DNA of 9,850 nt from an uncultured Halieaceae bacterium (GTDB lineage Bacteria > Pseudomonadota > Gammaproteobacteria > Pseudomonadales > Halieaceae), in assembly GCA_913063005.1 (NCBI GenBank), contig CAJXZI010000056.1, forward strand, positions 1 through 9,850. Direction: 5' to 3'. The translations under genes and the position numbers were made by a program. The number at the start of each line of letters is the position of its first letter. Position 1 is the stretch's first letter. Of the stretch, positions 8,177 to 9,850 are shown piece by piece. The notes below the pieces were generated by a model. The model was not told where the DNA came from and searched no databases. It saw only the letters and a program-made list of their open reading frames with translations.

Positions 8177-8210
8177 TGGAGTGGCGACTCCACCTACGAC
8201 AACCTGTCGT
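8177..8210 (-). promoter_or_regulatory. Two tandem stem-loops in the receptor mRNA leader
   Basis: Read on the minus strand, ACGACA-GGT-TGTCGT (8210-8196) is a perfect 6-bp hairpin with a 3-nt loop. It is followed after a short gap by TGGAGT-CGCC-ACTCCA (8192-8177), a 6-bp hairpin with a 4-nt loop. Both lie 18-52 nt upstream of the ribosome site. A TAAAAT hexamer at 8223-8218 could be the -10 box, which would place the transcript start near 8211 so the first hairpin would cap the 5' end; no good -35 is visible. The hairpins are seen directly; a role in RNA stability or translation control is inferred. Confidence 0.4.
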
Positions 8211-8928
8211 CAAAAATATTTTACTCGCACGGCGTCAATAAATTTGACCACTTTCGGATATCGAACCCGCGAAATTACAGAAATGTGACGATGGTTACCA
8301 GTCATTTCATATGCAATTTTCACAATTGAGGTCCTGTTAAGTTGGACAGCGGCAAGCCACAGAGCGCCAACACGCAATCGAGCCGCGCATATGAACACCT
8401 TTGATATTATCGGCACATAACGACTTCAAGAAAGCAGTCACAACGACTGGCTCCGAAAACTCGTCGTCCTCCGACATTCGCAAGGGGACACCTCTTTTTA
8501 GTTGCTTTATTTGAGAACAAGATTTCGACACATACCCTCGCCGCGGGGCTCTCATCACCATGGACACTTTGAGTACCCAGACCTGATGCTTAGGCACTCT
8601 CTCGCACCAGCCGTCTCGCATCAGCCGTCTCGTCTCAAACGCCTCCTATCAGACATCAGACAAAGGACAATCGCCGATAGCATTTCCTAGTTAGCTACTC
8701 ACCCCACTACTCGCCAAGCTCCTCGCCGTGCTACCAAGGATTAGCAGGCGGCACAAAATGACCGCTCAAAATAGCCATGACACGGCAGTGTCCACCCAAG
8801 CGCAGGTCCGCCGATGGGTTCGTAGGGCGTGAGAATGAGGAAGGCACCCTCCCAGCGATTGGCGGGTGCAGGCTGCGAGAGGACAGCGAGGAGAGGCGCG
8901 CAGGGAGAACCTAAGAAACTTCAGTGCC
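8211..8928. other. Long gene-free intergenic region
   Basis: No convincing gene lies here. The short open frames on both strands (up to 94 codons) have no recognisable domain, atypical composition and no good ribosome sites. The side near the receptor is AT-rich and likely holds its promoter; it includes small inverted repeats such as TGGT-T-ACCA (8293-8301) and CAATT-TTCAC-AATTG (8314-8328). The middle has a 14-bp tandem duplication and a 7-bp tandem ATCAGAC (8648-8661). A small hairpin, GACAC-GGCA-GTGTC (8779-8792), lies downstream of the dehydrogenase gene but lacks a T-run. No tRNA or rRNA was seen. The region may contain a decayed gene or an unrecognised small RNA, but nothing supports either. 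Confidence 0.5.
8603..8630. repeat. 14-bp tandem duplication, two copies
   Basis: CGCACCAGCCGTCT (8603-8616) is followed immediately by CGCATCAGCCGTCT (8617-8630), with one mismatch, and then by a partial CGTCTC. It looks like a replication-slippage duplication in non-coding DNA. No function is suggested. Confidence 0.7.
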
Positions 8929-9531
8929 TTACGCGCCCTCTTTTTCCTTCCAGTAAGCAGCAACCGTTTGCGCACCAAAGTCAGCAATTGCGTTAAAGAA
9001 GGTATCCGGGTCACCGTGACGCATCTGCGCCAAGCCCATTTCCATCTCTTTCGCATAGATATACTCGGGCTTGTCGGCATTCACCGCCTCCCAAATACAA
9101 CGTGCGCAATCCATGGGGTCATCGCCCGCATCGATCACAGCGTCAGACATACCACGCTTTGACCCATCACCCGTCAGCGCGTTTCGTGAAACGTCGGTCG
9201 CCACAGAGCCGGGAAGAATGTTCGTCACTTTGATGTTGTGAGTACGATCAACCTCGGTGCGCAGCGCATCCATATAACCAATCAAACCAAACTTAGCAGC
9301 GGAATAAGCAGTTCTTAGCGGTGCACCAATGCGTCCCGCCACAGAACTGATACCAATGATATGGCCGCCGCCAGCCTCTGCCATGCGTGATAACTGCAGC
9401 TGCGTCAGCCAAATCGGCGCAATCAAATCGATATTAATCAGCTCGGTGTAAACCTCAGGCTTTGCATCGATCGCTAAGCACCGCTGACTTATACCCGCAT
9501 TGTTCACGAGCACGTCAACGCGCCCTTGCCA
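8929..9531 (-). CDS. Short-chain dehydrogenase/reductase, N-terminus missing
   Basis: This is the C-terminal 200 residues of a classical NAD(P)-dependent SDR oxidoreductase. Counting from Trp at 9531, the fragment shows DVLVNNAG (6-13), the structural Asn33 in NIDL, the catalytic Ser63 in ISSVAGR, and Tyr76 and Lys80 in YSAAK. After LPGSVATD the remainder resembles DHRS7-like SDRs. About 65-70 residues that should precede WQGRVDVLVNNAG are absent, including the TGxxxGIG dinucleotide-binding loop. The frame continues upstream to an ATG at 9582, but those 17 residues (starting MQFYLLIFRYHG) do not resemble an SDR. They are encoded by AT-rich DNA that on the other strand encodes Mfd. The truncation therefore coincides with an apparent assembly junction, and the original gene is probably intact in the source genome. 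The stop is TAA at 8929-8931. Confidence 0.85.
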   Translation of the reverse strand, partial: WQGRVDVLVNNAGISQRCLAIDAKPEVYTELINIDLIAPIWLTQLQLSRMAEAGGGHIIGISSVAGRIGAPLRTAYSAAKFGLIGYMDALRTEVDRTHNIKVTNILPGSVATDVSRNALTGDGSKRGMSDAVIDAGDDPMDCARCIWEAVNADKPEYIYAKEMEMGLAQMRHGDPDTFFNAIADFGAQTVAAYWKEKEGA

Positions 9532-9803
9532 CTTATGCTTATCTATTCCATGATAGCGAAAAATTAATAAATAAAACTGCATTAAAAAAACTACAAGTAT
9601 TAGCCAATTATGAAAATTTAGGCTCTAACTTCCAATTAGCCAATGAAGACTTAGAAATTAGAGGAGCTGGAAATCTATTGGGAGATGAACAAAGTGGCCA
9701 TGTAAAAGAAATAGGTATCGAATTATATCAAAGCATGTTGAAAGAAGAGGCTGCACACTCTTGGTTTAAAAGAAAATCAAAAGAAAGGACTGAAGCATTT
9801 TGA
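9531..9803 (+). CDS. mfd: Internal fragment of transcription-repair coupling factor Mfd
   Basis: About 74 residues (9531-9752) match the part of Mfd just after helicase motif VI. They begin TYAYLFHDSEKLINKTALKK, followed by NYENLGSNFQLANEDLEIRG, AGNLLGDEQSGHVKEIG and IELYQSMLKEE. Mfd is the ATP-dependent translocase that removes stalled RNA polymerase and recruits UvrA; intact proteins exceed 1,100 residues. The GEEQSGH/ELYQ.ML style wording is alphaproteobacterial. The segment is about 30% GC with A/T-ending codons, as in SAR11-type genomes and unlike the rest of the window. The residues before it (upstream of 9531) are the antisense of the dehydrogenase, and those after about 9752 to the TGA at 9801 do not match Mfd. 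The fragment has no start and no proper end, so it is foreign sequence joined on, most likely during assembly. Confidence 0.8.
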   Translation, partial: TYAYLFHDSEKLINKTALKKLQVLANYENLGSNFQLANEDLEIRGAGNLLGDEQSGHVKEIGIELYQSMLKEEAAHSWFKRKSKERTEAF

Positions 9804-9850
9804 AAAGCCCGAACCCGCGAGAGAAATCAGTTTGATTTACTCAAAGAGCG
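9754..9850 (+). CDS. Possible C-terminal fragment of a LysR-type regulator
   Basis: In the frame starting at 9754, one frame over from the Mfd piece, the sequence stays open to the window edge. It reads ...KKGLKHFEKPEPAREISLIY, which resembles the segment near the end of LysR substrate-binding domains (a 'G.L...L....P..REI.L.YP' pattern). GC also rises after about 9804. Only some 30 codons are visible, so this is a tentative family call. If correct, the window end joins pieces of three unrelated genes. Confidence 0.3.

Noticed and set aside
8254..8270. A tRNA-like T-arm (GGGTTCGATATCC on the minus strand)
   Set aside because: The stem is only about 4 bp with a wobble pair. No matching acceptor, D or anticodon arms are found in the surrounding bases.
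8337..8621. A 94-codon minus-strand open frame in the long spacer
   Set aside because: Its Arg/Cys/Val-rich translation has no family resemblance and no good ribosome site precedes it. A chance frame is more likely.
8766..9080. A 104-codon minus-strand open frame at the end of the dehydrogenase
   Set aside because: It overlaps the dehydrogenase coding region in another frame and is very Arg-rich, a typical shadow frame.
9531..9752. A real SDR-Mfd fusion or a mobile element carrying Mfd
   Set aside because: The two coding pieces are on opposite strands, both are cut mid-domain, and no inverted repeats, transposase or target duplication flank the segment.
1..9850. CRISPR array, phage or transposon content
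   Set aside because: No regularly spaced direct repeats with unique spacers, no transposase, integrase or phage structural gene, and no terminal inverted repeats were seen.

Overview
The window looks like chromosomal sequence from a Gram-negative proteobacterium, probably a marine gammaproteobacterium in a metagenome-derived assembly. The evidence is a large TonB-dependent outer-membrane receptor, Sec-type signal peptides, AGGAG-like ribosome binding sites and mid-range GC. The marine gammaproteobacterial placement is an inference from protein style; no rRNA or other marker gene is present.

Layout. Positions 1-1104 (minus) hold the first 368 codons of a Spinster-like MFS transporter whose C-terminus lies outside the window. 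Positions 1301-2605 (minus) encode an APC-superfamily amino-acid/polyamine permease. It is divergent from a stand-alone Formyl_trans_N-type formyltransferase (2768-3478, plus). The divergent spacer carries hexamers at an 11-bp period that resemble a response-regulator (PhoP/PhoB-type) binding array. Next comes an exported YtcJ-like amidohydrolase (3612-5336, plus). It converges on a TonB-dependent receptor (5452-8145, minus), and the two are separated by a strong bidirectional terminator at 5406-5432. A long gene-free stretch of about 780 bp (8146-8928) contains the receptor's leader, with two stem-loops, and a short tandem duplication. Positions 8929 to about 9531 (minus) are the C-terminal 200 residues of a short-chain dehydrogenase/reductase with its cofactor-binding N-terminus missing.

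The last ~320 bases do not belong with the rest. At about 9531 the dehydrogenase stops matching its family. The sequence becomes about 30% GC and encodes, on the plus strand, a piece of the transcription-repair coupling factor Mfd with alphaproteobacterial (SAR11-like) wording. After about 9752 the Mfd match ends too, and another frame resembles the C-terminus of a LysR-type regulator. The simplest reading is a chimeric contig end, not a biological fusion.

Taken together the genes suggest nutrient scavenging: outer-membrane uptake (TonB receptor), periplasmic hydrolysis (amidohydrolase) and inner-membrane transport (APC and MFS permeases). Gene order does not prove a shared pathway, and the genes are not one operon. 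I found no convincing undescribed system. The observations most worth checking are the chimeric end, the phased repeats before the formyltransferase, and the structured receptor leader.
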